Positions 1 to 7,466 of a DNA stretch of 64,000 bases are shown piece after piece (the first letter of the stretch is position 1; the number at the start of each line of letters is the position of its first letter). The stretch comes from Clostridium saccharoperbutylacetonicum N1-4(HMT) (GTDB lineage Bacteria; Bacillota; Clostridia; Clostridiales; Clostridiaceae): positions 2,665,001-2,729,000 of the forward strand of contig NC_020291.1 of NCBI RefSeq assembly GCF_000340885.1. The letters are read 5' to 3'. The notes beneath the pieces were generated by a model. The model saw only the letters and a list, made by a program, of their open reading frames with translations, was not told where the DNA came from and searched no databases. Both the position numbers and the translations under genes were made by a program.

Positions 1-155
1 ATAAACCTGTTGATTTTAAAGATAAAGTATGGATTGAAATAGAAGGAATAATTCGCAAGCAATATATTCCACAAGAACAAAGAGAAATTCCTTTTATAAC
101 AATCAAAGATTATAGAAATATTAATAAGCTAGAAGATGATTTGATTTATTTCTAA
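1..155 (+). CDS. C-terminal end of a TIGR03943/YcgQ-like protein (partial)
   Basis: An open frame enters from the left edge (codons from base 3) and stops at TAA 153-155. The last 50 residues include the stretch VDFKDKVWIEIEGI and end in IYF. This resembles the C-terminal part of the TIGR03943/DUF1980 (YcgQ) family, which pairs with YcgR-type permeases. That assignment rests on a short tail and is tentative. The start lies outside the window, and a strong stem-loop follows. Confidence 0.45.
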   Translation, partial: KPVDFKDKVWIEIEGIIRKQYIPQEQREIPFITIKDYRNINKLEDDLIYF

Positions 156-178
156 TATAAAATATGTTTTACTTGGTT

Positions 179-219
179 CATATTAGCTTGTCACACGGGA
201 ATAGTGACAAGCTAATATG
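179..219. terminator. Perfect 16-bp stem-loop between convergent genes
   Basis: Bases 179-194 are the exact reverse complement of 204-219, with a 9-nt loop. It sits between the end of the upstream partial gene (+) and the end of the SASP gene (-), so it could terminate or protect both transcripts. There is no good U-tract on either side, so calling it an intrinsic terminator is an inference. Confidence 0.55.
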
Positions 220-249
220 GAGCAAGCTTAAATGATTTTCTTGAAAATA

Positions 250-456
250 TTACTTATCTATTAAATGTTTTTCATATTCTTCTATCATTTTTTTTGTCAT
301 TAAACCGCCTATGTTTCCACCAACATATCCATTTGCTCTTGAAGATTTTCTTCCTTCATACTTATCGTTAAGTTCAATTCCCATATCATTAGCAAATTCA
401 GTTTTCAATTTATCTAGTTTTGCTTTTGCTTCAGGAACTAATGGTCGTCTACTCAT
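250..456 (-). CDS. Small acid-soluble spore protein, alpha/beta type
   Basis: 68-residue protein starting MSRRPLVPEAKAKLDKLK. Alpha/beta SASPs coat and protect DNA in the dormant spore and are degraded at germination by the GPR protease. The family pattern is clear: a GPR-like site around KTEFANDMGIEL, a Gly-rich VGGNIGGLMTKKMI segment and the usual 60-70 residue length. An ATG 15 nt further upstream is part of the ribosome-binding site (GGAGGTG), so the start is set at 456. It is a single gene, presumably expressed in the forespore from a sigma-G promoter, which I did not verify. Confidence 0.93.
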   Translation of the reverse strand: MSRRPLVPEAKAKLDKLKTEFANDMGIELNDKYEGRKSSRANGYVGGNIGGLMTKKMIEEYEKHLIDK

Positions 457-664
457 ATTAAACACCTCCATATCTATATTAGTTTTATATTTAAGAATGA
501 AAATATACTTGGAAAATTTTAAATAGGTAAAATAGGTTAAATAGATTGATAAGGTGTGAATTAAAAGTAATTTATTTGTTTTGTTAAGGCGATTGAATTT
601 TGACTTATATTACAGAATATAGTAATATGTATGCATATATAAGAATATCGGGGTGAATTTATAA

Positions 665-784
665 ATGATAAAAGATGCAATAAATTCTGTAATATGGACG
701 CTTGATGGAGGAATTTTTGGTTTATTAGTTATAGTAATATATAGCATTATAAGAACAAAATTTAATGAAATGAATAAGAAATAA
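665..784 (+). CDS. Putative 39-aa single-pass membrane peptide
   Basis: A short frame starting MIKDAINSVIWTLDGG is preceded by GGGGTG 8-9 nt upstream of its ATG. It has a hydrophobic helix (residues about 15-28, GIFGLLVIVIYSII) followed by a basic tail ending in MNKK, and a terminator hairpin comes 25 nt after the stop. The RBS, helix and terminator suggest a real small membrane protein. I recognise no family; a fortuitous ORF is possible. Confidence 0.45.
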   Translation: MIKDAINSVIWTLDGGIFGLLVIVIYSIIRTKFNEMNKK

Positions 785-808
785 TTTTAATAGCTGAAAA
801 AAATGTTT

Positions 809-848
809 AATCAGAGTTTTATGTTAAATAGACTCTGATTTTGTGTTA
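809..848 (+). terminator. Intrinsic terminator after the small ORF
   Basis: 9-bp stem (809-817 with 832-840) and a T-rich tail. It separates the small membrane ORF from the coiled-coil gene. Confidence 0.75.
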
Positions 849-901
849 AAATAGGATTATAATGCATTTTTATGAAAATGATGAGTATGAGGGAGAGAGA
901 C

Positions 902-2473
902 ATGCCTAATATTTTTGATGGACTAAAAAGAATTTCAGATGACGAGATGATTGAACAGCTAGCATTACTTGAAACTATGAATATAACAAATATTTCAAAG
1001 CCTGTTATTCAAAAGGCTAAGAAAAAGACAATAAGTATAATTAATTTTTTAGGTAATAAACTTGGAAAAGGTAGTGTGCTTCAAGAACCAGAAGTTAAAG
1101 AAATTTGGACTTTGATTGAGGAGAAGAAAGAAGAACTAAGAGGTTGTAATAGAGAAGAGTTAGATGAAAGATTAAATAAAGTTCTTTTGGAAAAAACTAA
1201 AAATGATACAGATAATCCAACCGAAGATTTAATATCGATGGAAGTAATAGATGGAGCCTTTAAGTTATACAAAACGAATCAATATTTAACACCAAGTCAA
1301 AAGGCAGATTATATTTATATAAAATATCATGAGAAGCTTAGTGGAAAAGCAAAGGAATACATAAATGAAATGCCGTTTGTGGACTTACAGGAAACAACGC
1401 AAGATATAGAAGAAATCATTAATAATATGGATGATAAGCAAAAGAAAGAGTTTGTACAATCTATAGAAGTTGAAAAATTTACATTGCTAAATGTATGGAA
1501 AAAAATTGATAGACAACATTTTGCTAGACTAGTATGGATGGCGGTAAAAGCTTACGGTGGTAGGTTTACACCAAAAGAAGAATTACTTCCAAGCTTTGTG
1601 GAAAACGAGAAAGAAGTTGAAATAGAGCAAAAGAATTCAGAATTAAAAAAATCAAAAAGAGAATTATTCGAATTAAAAAATAAGATGGAATCTTGTAAAA
1701 ATAAATTAACTACTATAGAAAGTAACTTGAAGAAAGAAAATATTGTTTTAAATAATGCAATTAGAAGTAGAAAACAAGCAGAAGAAGATTTGATAGATTT
1801 GGGAAAAATTGATAATAAATTAGAAACGGTTAAGAAAAATAATGAGGAACAATTGAATCAAATCAAAGACCAAATGGAAAAGGCTGCTGTTTTAGAAGAA
1901 TATGATGTATTAATGGAAGAATATAAAAAGGCTAAATTTGACTCGATTGATATTAATAATAAGCTTTCAGATATTGTCCTAGAAGGAACATTTAAAAGAG
2001 AACTAATAGAGGATAATATTAAGACGATTGGCACAAAGGAAGAAAGTATTAAAAAAATTGCAGATGAATTTCAACAATTAAAAAATGATACTTCCGTTTT
2101 AATAGAAGAATATAATGAAAAGCAAAAAGAAGTTCATACAATGGAAGAAATCAAAAGAAATGAAATTTTTGAAAGATGGAGTAAATTCTTTATAAAATTT
2201 ATCTTTGAATTTAAAGCACTAAATAATGTAGTTGATTTTTCTACAAAAGAATTGCTTCATATTGAAGAATGCCTATATGAAATACATGCGTCAAAAGATC
2301 CAGAAGCTTTAAGTATTGGGTTGATTGAAGGAAGAAATAGTAAAAATGAGAAGGAAGACTATCATTACATTGATGTAAGTTATCCTGATAAATTTCAAAT
2401 TGAAATACACTATAGAGTATTAAAGAATGAAGAAAAGAATGTTCAAATAGTGGGAATTACAACTGAATTTTAA
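902..2473 (+). CDS. Coiled-coil protein of unknown function
   Basis: 523 residues; no family recognised. The N-terminal third is helical and charged (opening MPNIFDGLKRISDDEMIEQL). The middle, residues about 240-430, is rich in K/E/L with heptad spacing and should form a long coiled coil. The last ~90 residues look globular with alternating hydrophobic residues. No signal peptide or membrane helix is visible, so it is probably cytoplasmic. Two in-frame ATGs upstream (872, 878) exist, but GGGAGAG stands just before the ATG at 902, so that start is preferred. It is monocistronic, with terminators on both sides. Its job cannot be inferred from context. Confidence 0.7.
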   Translation: MPNIFDGLKRISDDEMIEQLALLETMNITNISKPVIQKAKKKTISIINFLGNKLGKGSVLQEPEVKEIWTLIEEKKEELRGCNREELDERLNKVLLEKTKNDTDNPTEDLISMEVIDGAFKLYKTNQYLTPSQKADYIYIKYHEKLSGKAKEYINEMPFVDLQETTQDIEEIINNMDDKQKKEFVQSIEVEKFTLLNVWKKIDRQHFARLVWMAVKAYGGRFTPKEELLPSFVENEKEVEIEQKNSELKKSKRELFELKNKMESCKNKLTTIESNLKKENIVLNNAIRSRKQAEEDLIDLGKIDNKLETVKKNNEEQLNQIKDQMEKAAVLEEYDVLMEEYKKAKFDSIDINNKLSDIVLEGTFKRELIEDNIKTIGTKEESIKKIADEFQQLKNDTSVLIEEYNEKQKEVHTMEEIKRNEIFERWSKFFIKFIFEFKALNNVVDFSTKELLHIEECLYEIHASKDPEALSIGLIEGRNSKNEKEDYHYIDVSYPDKFQIEIHYRVLKNEEKNVQIVGITTEF

Positions 2474-2505
2474 ATAATATAGATTTAATTTTATGTTGAA
2501 TTTTT

Positions 2506-2557
2506 AAGGTTAAAGTTTATTAGATTAATTGTATCTAATAAACTTTAACCTTTTTTA
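2506..2557 (+). terminator. Strong intrinsic terminator
   Basis: About 18 bp of perfect stem (2507-2524 with 2534-2551) around a 9-nt loop, followed by T6. It ends the coiled-coil gene. Confidence 0.92.
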
Positions 2558-2618
2558 TCAATCAAAAAAAGTTATTAAAAGCTTGTATGTTTGCTTTCCT
2601 AATTTTGATAATTCTTTT

Positions 2619-2932
2619 ATAGATACACAATGCAAGAATTATACTTATGCAAAACTTACCGAAATCAGAGACATTTATCTTCCACAGGACTAGTGAAATT
2701 TTCGCTGGAAGGTTCTAAATGTGGGCTTGTCGTCATTTCAGCGTGTTCCAGATGTAAAATCTGGACAAGCTGTAAATAAAACAAGCCCACATTAAGAACC
2801 ATCATCAGCTCAATTTCACATGCCTGCTTCCAGAAAAATGTATCTGATTTCTAGTGTAGTGTTACGATTATAATTTCTCAATGATGCATGTATATTCCAT
2901 TTATAAGTTTGATTTTTAATTTGGATATCTAT
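2619..2932 (+). repeat. Dispersed palindromic element, family A, copy 1 (314 bp)
   Basis: The ends are inverted (ATAGATACACAA at left, TTGGATATCTAT at right), and the element folds on itself. Arms around GAAATCAGAGACATTT (about 2662-2677) pair with AAATGTATCTGATTTC (about 2835-2850), and inner arms pair TGTGGGCTTG with CAAGCCCACA. Copies lie at 38127-38610 (same orientation) and 48187-48500 (inverted). No ORF is convincing. It looks like a non-autonomous, MITE-like element or a mobile structured RNA/ssDNA element. It fills most of the 645-bp gap before the PilZ gene. Confidence 0.88.
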
Positions 2933-3119
2933 AATATACATAGATAATTTTAGGTATTTGGTCTTAACATAATGTTGTATTTTTTTGTAAAGGAATTTAT
3001 AATTAATAAGCAGCATAGAATATTAAAATGTAAAATAAATAATTTACAGCCATAGTTAACATAAATATGATAGAATATATTTAACTGCATTAATAAATGA
3101 AAGGAACGAATATATAAAT

Positions 3120-3470
3120 ATGAAAGAATATAGTTTTATTAACGGAAAAGAACAGATATTTAAAAAAGAGCGTAGAGTTAATAAAAGATATAAATATGAT
3201 AATAAATTTAAAATCGAAAGTATAAATTCAAAAAAGGTTGATATTGAGGTTCAGGGAGTTGATCTTTCGATTTCAGGTATAGGTTTCATATCAAATGAAA
3301 GAATGAAGGTAAATGATATGCTGGAAATTGCATTTAATTATAATAAAGTAACTATTCCAGTTATTATAAAAATACAACATGTAAATTTATATGATGCAGG
3401 TTTTTATATAGGTGGCCAATTTATGGCCTTACAAGACATGTATAGAGCAGTATTGAAAGATTTAGATTAA
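3120..3470 (+). CDS. PilZ-domain protein (putative c-di-GMP receptor)
   Basis: 116 residues, essentially one PilZ domain. Such domains bind cyclic di-GMP through an N-terminal RxxxR motif and a downstream D/NxSxxG motif. Here RRVNKR (residues about 18-23) and DLSISGIG (about 49-56) fit both. There is no membrane segment or output domain, so it probably acts as a stand-alone adaptor. AAAGGA lies 12-15 nt before the ATG. A likely partner signal producer is the REC-GGDEF-HD-GYP protein at 13350, by inference only. A terminator follows directly. Confidence 0.85.
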   Translation: MKEYSFINGKEQIFKKERRVNKRYKYDNKFKIESINSKKVDIEVQGVDLSISGIGFISNERMKVNDMLEIAFNYNKVTIPVIIKIQHVNLYDAGFYIGGQFMALQDMYRAVLKDLD

Positions 3471-3480
3471 TATTTTTAAT

Positions 3481-3518
3481 AAATTAAACGACGTGTAAAA
3501 AGCACGTCGTTTAAATTT
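3481..3518. terminator. Bidirectional terminator between PilZ and MFS genes
   Basis: Stem 3484-3495 with 3503-3514 (centre ACGACGTG/CACGTCGT). A/T tracts on both sides let it serve the convergent PilZ (+) and MFS (-) genes. Confidence 0.85.
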
Positions 3519-3524
3519 GTGTTC

Positions 3525-4778
3525 TTAATGTTGGAATTGTTTATTTATAGTTCCAAGTTTAGTTTGATTATTTTTATCATGAAATTGATAATTTGAATTA
3601 AGTTTCTTATAGACATTAAAATAAACCCATACAGCATTTATTAGTAATAATGCACTTGTAACAAAAAATACATATCTTATCCCTAAAGTTCCTGCTATCT
3701 GACCACCCAAAATTGAACCTGCAAAAGTACCAAGATAAGCAGCTGACATAGTAAATCCAAAAACTCTTCCTATAAGATTTGATGGTGTGATTTTTTTAAT
3801 TAGAATATTTATAGATGGTGTTAATCCAGCAGCAGTTAAACCTAACAAAAATCTAAGGAACATTAACTGCCAAGTACTTTTTACAAAAGCTTGAGGTATA
3901 AAGATAATTCCAGCTAATATAAGTGCTGTTAAAATAATTTTGTGTGTTCCTATTTTATCAGATAATTTTCCAAGCTTTGGAGCAGCAAGGATATTTGCTA
4001 GACCAGATGCAGAAAAGGTTATTCCAGCAAGCATGGAAACATGTTTTGAATTTATTGAAAGTTGAGAAACATATACTGTAATAATAGGCTCTACTGAATA
4101 TAGGGCTACAGTTAATATGAAAAAAGTTACAAAAAGAGTAATGGTTAAATTTTTGTAAGGAATAGTATCCCATACTTCCTTCATGCTTTGAACTTTTTTA
4201 TCTGAACGAGTGAAGGATTCCTTAACAAATAAAGCAGTTGTAATAAATGCAATGAAAAGTAACCCGCCTGTTAAAAAAAATACATTTTGCAAGCCAAAGC
4301 TTTCTTCAATAAAACCTCCTAGAGTTGGACCTAGTAAAGATCCTGCAATATTAGCTGTTGAAAGAGTTCCTAAGGCATATCCAGCATGTTCCTTTTCTGT
4401 TTGAGTTGCTATTAAGGTTGTGCAGGCTGTACTATAACCTGATATTATACCTTGAAGTAATCTAAGTCCTATTAATGCATAGACATTTGGAGCAAAGCCC
4501 ATGCAGCTTATAATTATTGTCATACCAAGGCTGGCTCTAAGTAGCATTGGTTTTCTTCCAACTCTATCAGCAGCTTGTCCCCAAATCGGTGAAAAAATAG
4601 CTAGAGATATAAAAGTTACTCCAAAAGCGATTCCTGAAAATTTTGAAACTAAGGCTGGATCACTAACACCAAGTTTATTAATATAAAGGGGAAGTATAGG
4701 TGCTATTTGGCTTAAGCCAACACCAGTAACAAACATTCCAAACCAACAAACTATCAAATTTCTTTTCCACATTTTCAT
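3525..4778 (-). CDS. MFS multidrug efflux transporter
   Basis: 417 residues with about 12 hydrophobic helices, the size of drug:H+ antiporters (MdtG/NorA/TetA-like, DHA1). Motif A appears after TM2 as GQAADRVGRKPM (residues about 67-78), and a motif-C-like Gly/Pro pattern GSLLGPTLGG lies in TM5. The gene is divergent from the TetR regulator at 5018, with inverted-repeat operator-like sites between them, so it is probably repressed by that protein and induced by its own substrates. The substrate cannot be told from sequence. A polar tail of ~30 residues is unremarkable. Confidence 0.88.
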   Translation of the reverse strand: MKMWKRNLIVCWFGMFVTGVGLSQIAPILPLYINKLGVSDPALVSKFSGIAFGVTFISLAIFSPIWGQAADRVGRKPMLLRASLGMTIIISCMGFAPNVYALIGLRLLQGIISGYSTACTTLIATQTEKEHAGYALGTLSTANIAGSLLGPTLGGFIEESFGLQNVFFLTGGLLFIAFITTALFVKESFTRSDKKVQSMKEVWDTIPYKNLTITLFVTFFILTVALYSVEPIITVYVSQLSINSKHVSMLAGITFSASGLANILAAPKLGKLSDKIGTHKIILTALILAGIIFIPQAFVKSTWQLMFLRFLLGLTAAGLTPSINILIKKITPSNLIGRVFGFTMSAAYLGTFAGSILGGQIAGTLGIRYVFFVTSALLLINAVWVYFNVYKKLNSNYQFHDKNNQTKLGTINKQFQH

Positions 4779-4891
4779 AAAACATCTAATCCTTTATCTT
4801 AATTTTAGGGCATTACAAAGAAGATTCTTAAGCTATATTTTAAGTTAAGGCTTCATTATGCCTATTTATATTTATAATACTTATCATTATA

Positions 4892-4989
4892 AGGATAAAC
4901 TATTAAATATAATTTGTAAACTATAAAAAATAGTTTATTCTTATAATTTGATGTTTGATAAAAATAATTTATCATGATAAACTATTTTT
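4892..4989. promoter_or_regulatory. Operator-like repeats between MFS and tetR-type genes
   Basis: The half-site ATAAACTAT occurs repeatedly. One copy lies at about 4893-4905; 4917-4924 and 4930-4937 form a perfect 8+5+8 palindrome (TAAACTAT-AAAAA-ATAGTTTA); another half-site is at about 4975-4985. TetR-family proteins usually bind such palindromes in the divergent spacer and repress both genes. That this TetR binds here is inference. Confidence 0.6.
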
Positions 4990-5017
4990 ATTAATTAAAA
5001 TTTTAAGGGGCGATTAA

Positions 5018-5581
5018 ATGGTGCAAAAGAGAAATTTGACTAAGGAGAAAATTATTGAAACTGCTTTTTCTTTAGCTGATGAAATTGGGTTAAATCAAAT
5101 CTCATTTCAAAAGATTGCAGAAAAATTGGGAATAAAATATCCATCCTTATATAATCATTTTGATAATATAGAAGATTTGAAAATTAAAATGACAATTCAT
5201 TTTTTAAATAAACTTAACTCTAGATTAATGGAAAGATTAATTGGTAAAAGTGGTGAAGCAGCTATTATTGAATTTTCGTATGTTTATAGAGAATTTGCAG
5301 TAGAAAATAAGTCTGGTTACAGACTTTATATGAATATACCAAGCACAGAAAATGATGAAGTGAAACGATTATCAAAAGAAACAACTACAATAATTCGCAA
5401 GATTTTGGAGTTCTATATGGAAGATCAAGCCCAAATAATTCATAAAAGTAGAGCTTTGAGAAGTTTATTGCATGGTTTTGTTTCTTTAAGCTCTCATGGA
5501 TATTTTCAAAATCCAATAAATCTAGAAGATAGTTTTAAATTCATGATTACTGATTTTATATTATCCATTTCTAAAAAATAA
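5018..5581 (+). CDS. TetR/AcrR-family regulator with WHG-type C-terminal domain
   Basis: 187 residues. The N-terminal helix-turn-helix (about 9-55; ISFQKIAEKLGIKYPSLYNHF) is typical of TetR proteins. The C-terminal half carries LLHGFVSLSSHGYF, matching the WHG domain of several multidrug regulators. GGGGCG precedes the ATG by a few bases. It is divergent from the MFS exporter and upstream of the ABC exporter pair on the same strand, so it probably controls one or both. It is probably a dimeric ligand-released repressor, from family knowledge. Confidence 0.9.
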   Translation: MVQKRNLTKEKIIETAFSLADEIGLNQISFQKIAEKLGIKYPSLYNHFDNIEDLKIKMTIHFLNKLNSRLMERLIGKSGEAAIIEFSYVYREFAVENKSGYRLYMNIPSTENDEVKRLSKETTTIIRKILEFYMEDQAQIIHKSRALRSLLHGFVSLSSHGYFQNPINLEDSFKFMITDFILSISKK

Positions 5582-5699
5582 AATTGTAATTATCAATGTT
5601 TAATAATCAATTATTGAAGCATGTTGATTTTCCTTGGAAATCTTTAAGTATTTAATTAAATTAATATTATCGATTAGAACAAAAGAAAGGTTAAATAAT

Positions 5700-7463
5700 A
5701 TGAAATTATATAGTAAGTATTTTAATAAGTATAAATTACCATTCTTAATTGCTGTTTTTTGTGTTGTTTGTGAAGCAATTTGTGATTTGCTTGGTCCGAC
5801 TTTAATGTCAAATATAATTAATACTGGTATAGAACAAGGTGCTCTTTACAAAGTCTATTATTGGGGAATACTTATGCTTTTGGTGACTGCGATCGGGGCA
5901 TGCTTTGCTGTTACCAGAAATATTTTAGCTAGCAAGGTATCACAGCGTATGGGAGCTGAATTAAGATATGATTTGTTTGAAAAAATAATATCTTTTTCTG
6001 AAGTAAGTGCAGATAAAATTGAAAGTGGCTCGCTTATTACACGTATGACAAATGATACATCACAAATAGTACAATTTGTTAATGGAATTATGAGGATTTT
6101 TTTGAAAGCACCTATTACTTGTATGGGTAGCATTATATTTGCAAGTATTTTAAATTTAAAACTTAGCATTATTATTTACGGTGTAGTTGCAATAGTTGGA
6201 ATTCTTATTATCGGAAGTATGAAATTTAGTTATCCGCGTTTTTATAAGCTGCAAAAGGCTATGGATGAGGTAAATGCAATTGTACAGGAATATCTTATAG
6301 GAGTGCGTTTGATTAAAGCCTTTGGAACCTATGATAAGGAAGCTGAAAAGTTTGGAAATGTAAATATGAACTTGATGGAAAAAGGTATATCGTCTCAATT
6401 AATTGTTACTTTTGTTTCTCCACTTATAACACTTACAGTTGGAATTGGTACAGTAATTGTAATTTTTGTAGGAAGTAATATGTTTGCACTTAACCTTGCA
6501 AATCCAGGAGATATTACTGCTTTTACAATTTATATGGCTCAAATATTAACCTCATTAATCATGATAACTAATATATTTAATACTTTTGTTAGAACAAAGG
6601 CTTCTAATGCTCGTATTAAAGAAGTTTTTGATTGTGAAGGTGACTTTAGTCAAAGAACTAAAATAGACAAAAGGGATAAGGACAATGGAGTTGATAAAGT
6701 AAGTGGATTTGAGAAAATAAATGGAGATATTAAATTTGAAAATGTTACTTTTGCATATCCCAATGGAAGTGGGATGCCTGCAATAAAAGATTTGTCCTTT
6801 TCCATTAATCATGGGGAGAATTTAGCTATAATTGGACCAACTGGAAGTGGAAAGTCTACAATTGCTTGGTTACTTTTAAGATTTTATGATGTAACAAAGG
6901 GAAAAATTTTAGCTAATGGACATGATATAAGAGAATTAGATATTGAAAGAGTCCGTGATAATATAGCTATTGTTCCTCAAAAACCTATGCTTTTTTCTGG
7001 AACAGTTTCTGAAAATATCAAATGGGGAAATAAAGAGGCAGATTTTGAACTTTTTAATCAAGCCATAGATATAGCGCAAGCTGGTTTTATTGAAAAAATG
7101 CAAGATGGATATGAAAGTATTTTGGGAAATGCAGGAGTTAATGTTTCAGGTGGGCAAAAGCAGCGTATTTCTATTGCTCGTGGAATTCTTAAAGATTCTT
7201 CTGTATTGATTCTTGATGACGCAACTAGTGCTCTTGATGCAGTAACAGAAGCAAGGGTCAGGGAAGGTTTAAATTCTAAGATAAGAAATCAAACTATAAT
7301 AACTATTACTCAAAGATGTGGAACAGCTATGTTTGCAGATAAAATATTAGTTATGGACAATGGTAGGAAGGTTGGATATGGAACTCATGAAGAGCTTATG
7401 CTGAATTGTGAAATATATAGAGATATCTATAAAACCCAAATAGAGAGTAGTAAGGAGGTGTAA
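5700..7463 (+). CDS. ABC exporter half-transporter, degenerate-site subunit
   Basis: 587 residues: six-helix ABC membrane domain (about 1-300) and nucleotide-binding domain. Walker A is GPTGSGKS (379-386) and the signature is VSGGQ (482-486). Walker B ends LILDDAT, so the catalytic Glu is Asp at 507, and the H-loop His is Gln at 538 (ITITQR). This asymmetry marks one subunit of heterodimeric drug exporters (LmrCD, BmrCD, TM287/288 type). An ATG 66 nt upstream is in frame, but AGAAAGG precedes the ATG at 5700, which also gives the family length. It is followed after 3 nt by its partner. Confidence 0.92.
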   Translation: MKLYSKYFNKYKLPFLIAVFCVVCEAICDLLGPTLMSNIINTGIEQGALYKVYYWGILMLLVTAIGACFAVTRNILASKVSQRMGAELRYDLFEKIISFSEVSADKIESGSLITRMTNDTSQIVQFVNGIMRIFLKAPITCMGSIIFASILNLKLSIIIYGVVAIVGILIIGSMKFSYPRFYKLQKAMDEVNAIVQEYLIGVRLIKAFGTYDKEAEKFGNVNMNLMEKGISSQLIVTFVSPLITLTVGIGTVIVIFVGSNMFALNLANPGDITAFTIYMAQILTSLIMITNIFNTFVRTKASNARIKEVFDCEGDFSQRTKIDKRDKDNGVDKVSGFEKINGDIKFENVTFAYPNGSGMPAIKDLSFSINHGENLAIIGPTGSGKSTIAWLLLRFYDVTKGKILANGHDIRELDIERVRDNIAIVPQKPMLFSGTVSENIKWGNKEADFELFNQAIDIAQAGFIEKMQDGYESILGNAGVNVSGGQKQRISIARGILKDSSVLILDDATSALDAVTEARVREGLNSKIRNQTIITITQRCGTAMFADKILVMDNGRKVGYGTHEELMLNCEIYRDIYKTQIESSKEV

Positions 7464-7466
7464 GTT

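Noticed and set aside
2816..3016. 66-codon frame on the minus strand
   Set aside because: It overlaps the right arm of family A copy 1 and has no RBS; a product of repeat sequence.
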